Shown: in pieces, positions 23,175-23,420 of the stretch
How positions within the stretch are numbered: the first letter of the stretch is position 1
Layout of the letters: every line of letters starts with the position of its first letter
Source: Candidatus Woesearchaeota archaeon
GTDB lineage: Archaea > Nanobdellota > Nanobdellia > Woesearchaeales > GW2011-AR4
Assembly: GCA_016185865.1 (NCBI GenBank)
Contig: JACPMU010000008.1
Location: 1-23,420 of the forward strand
Direction: 5' to 3'
Length of the DNA stretch: 23,420 bases
Notes under the pieces: generated by a model
The model's database searches: none
What the model saw: the letters and a program-made list of their open reading frames with translations, nothing else
What the model was told of the DNA's origin: nothing
Translations under genes and position numbers: made by a program

Positions 23175-23420
23175 ACTGCATTAAGATGATTGCCTGACAA
23201 TTTTACAGTAGCTTTGCTTCCATTCTTAAGGCTGTATTCCCTGCCTACAGAATCAGCTATCAGGATTCCGTCCAGCATTTCTGAAGCAATGGTAATCCTC
23301 TGGTTTTTGTTCAATATGCCGTATTTTAATTTGTAGTTTTTGAAAACCCTGCCTTCGTACGGCTCTCGCACAACAAACTGGTAGTTTTTTGAATTTAGCG
23401 GCAAAGCTTTATTGCAGCAT
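23165..23420 (-). CDS. nadK: NAD kinase C-terminal part (partial, 5' end beyond window)
   Basis: The frame stays open to the right edge, so only the last ~84 codons are seen (NKALPLNSKNYQFVVREPY ... KNQRITIASEMLDGILIADS ... SGNHLNAVWL). The layout VVREPY ... GIL..NQRITIASEMLDGILIADS followed by YSLKNGSKATVKLSG fits the C-terminal beta domain of ATP-NAD kinase, which contributes to NAD binding. The GGDGT nucleotide motif would lie outside the window. It is the first visible gene of the operon with ilvE. The assignment is moderate because only the variable C-terminus is available. Confidence 0.55.
   Translation of the reverse strand, partial: CCNKALPLNSKNYQFVVREPYEGRVFKNYKLKYGILNKNQRITIASEMLDGILIADSVGREYSLKNGSKATVKLSGNHLNAVWL

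Noticed and set aside
21294..23420. A TPP riboswitch for thiL
   Set aside because: Genes are packed with gaps of three bases or overlaps; no leader is available in view.

Overview
The window reads as a chromosomal segment of an AT-rich archaeon with a small genome, most likely a DPANN lineage close to Woesearchaeota or Pacearchaeota. The signs are archaeal TATA boxes about 25 nt ahead of start codons (leaderless genes), a presenilin-like A22 protease, a probable archaeal SRP RNA, giant sequon-rich surface proteins, and tightly overlapping genes. The phylum is inferred from gene content and was not tested.

Left two thirds (1-18479, nearly all minus strand): a locus of giant secreted or surface proteins. 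Gene A (from 6908 running off the left edge, at least 2,300 codons) and gene B (8499 to about 15167) are paralogous fibre-like proteins made of dozens of ~40-residue VGIGTTSP repeats plus one LamG/concanavalin-like domain each. A third, unrelated-size surface protein (15880-17946) has cadherin-like modules and a very dense N-glycosylation-sequon linker. Each is preceded, with ATGA overlap in two cases, by genes for small DNA-binding-like proteins: two ribbon-helix-helix (RHH) proteins before A, and two-repeat HTH-like proteins before B and before the 688-aa protein. The promoters of these regulator genes carry operator-like repeats. Between A and B lie a 3' remnant of another paralog, a 56-aa gene and a HEIGH metallopeptidase.

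The most unusual structure is a tRNA-derived element found twice, at the 5' end of each giant gene (6384-6616 and 14875-15092). Each copy has a tRNA-like sequence with a 13-nt insertion in the T loop. Each also has a second, degenerate unit with an exact 27-29 nt copy of its own anticodon arm. The arms are common to both loci but the duplicated core differs between loci. The reading frame of each giant protein is open through the element, and neither giant gene has an ATG or GTG near its local hydrophobic segment. I propose paired recombination sites or a gene-fusion/variation device; this is a hypothesis, and an assembly artefact must be excluded first.

Right third: a divergent promoter region with a helically phased repeat array (18647-18776), the presenilin-like protease (+), a probable SRP RNA (+) directly abutting a B3/B4 tRNA-editing-domain gene that lacks an obvious start codon (+), and a minus-strand operon running nadK (partial) - ilvE - thiL - PBECR-like nuclease - DUF2283, the last two resembling a toxin-antitoxin pair appended to housekeeping genes.
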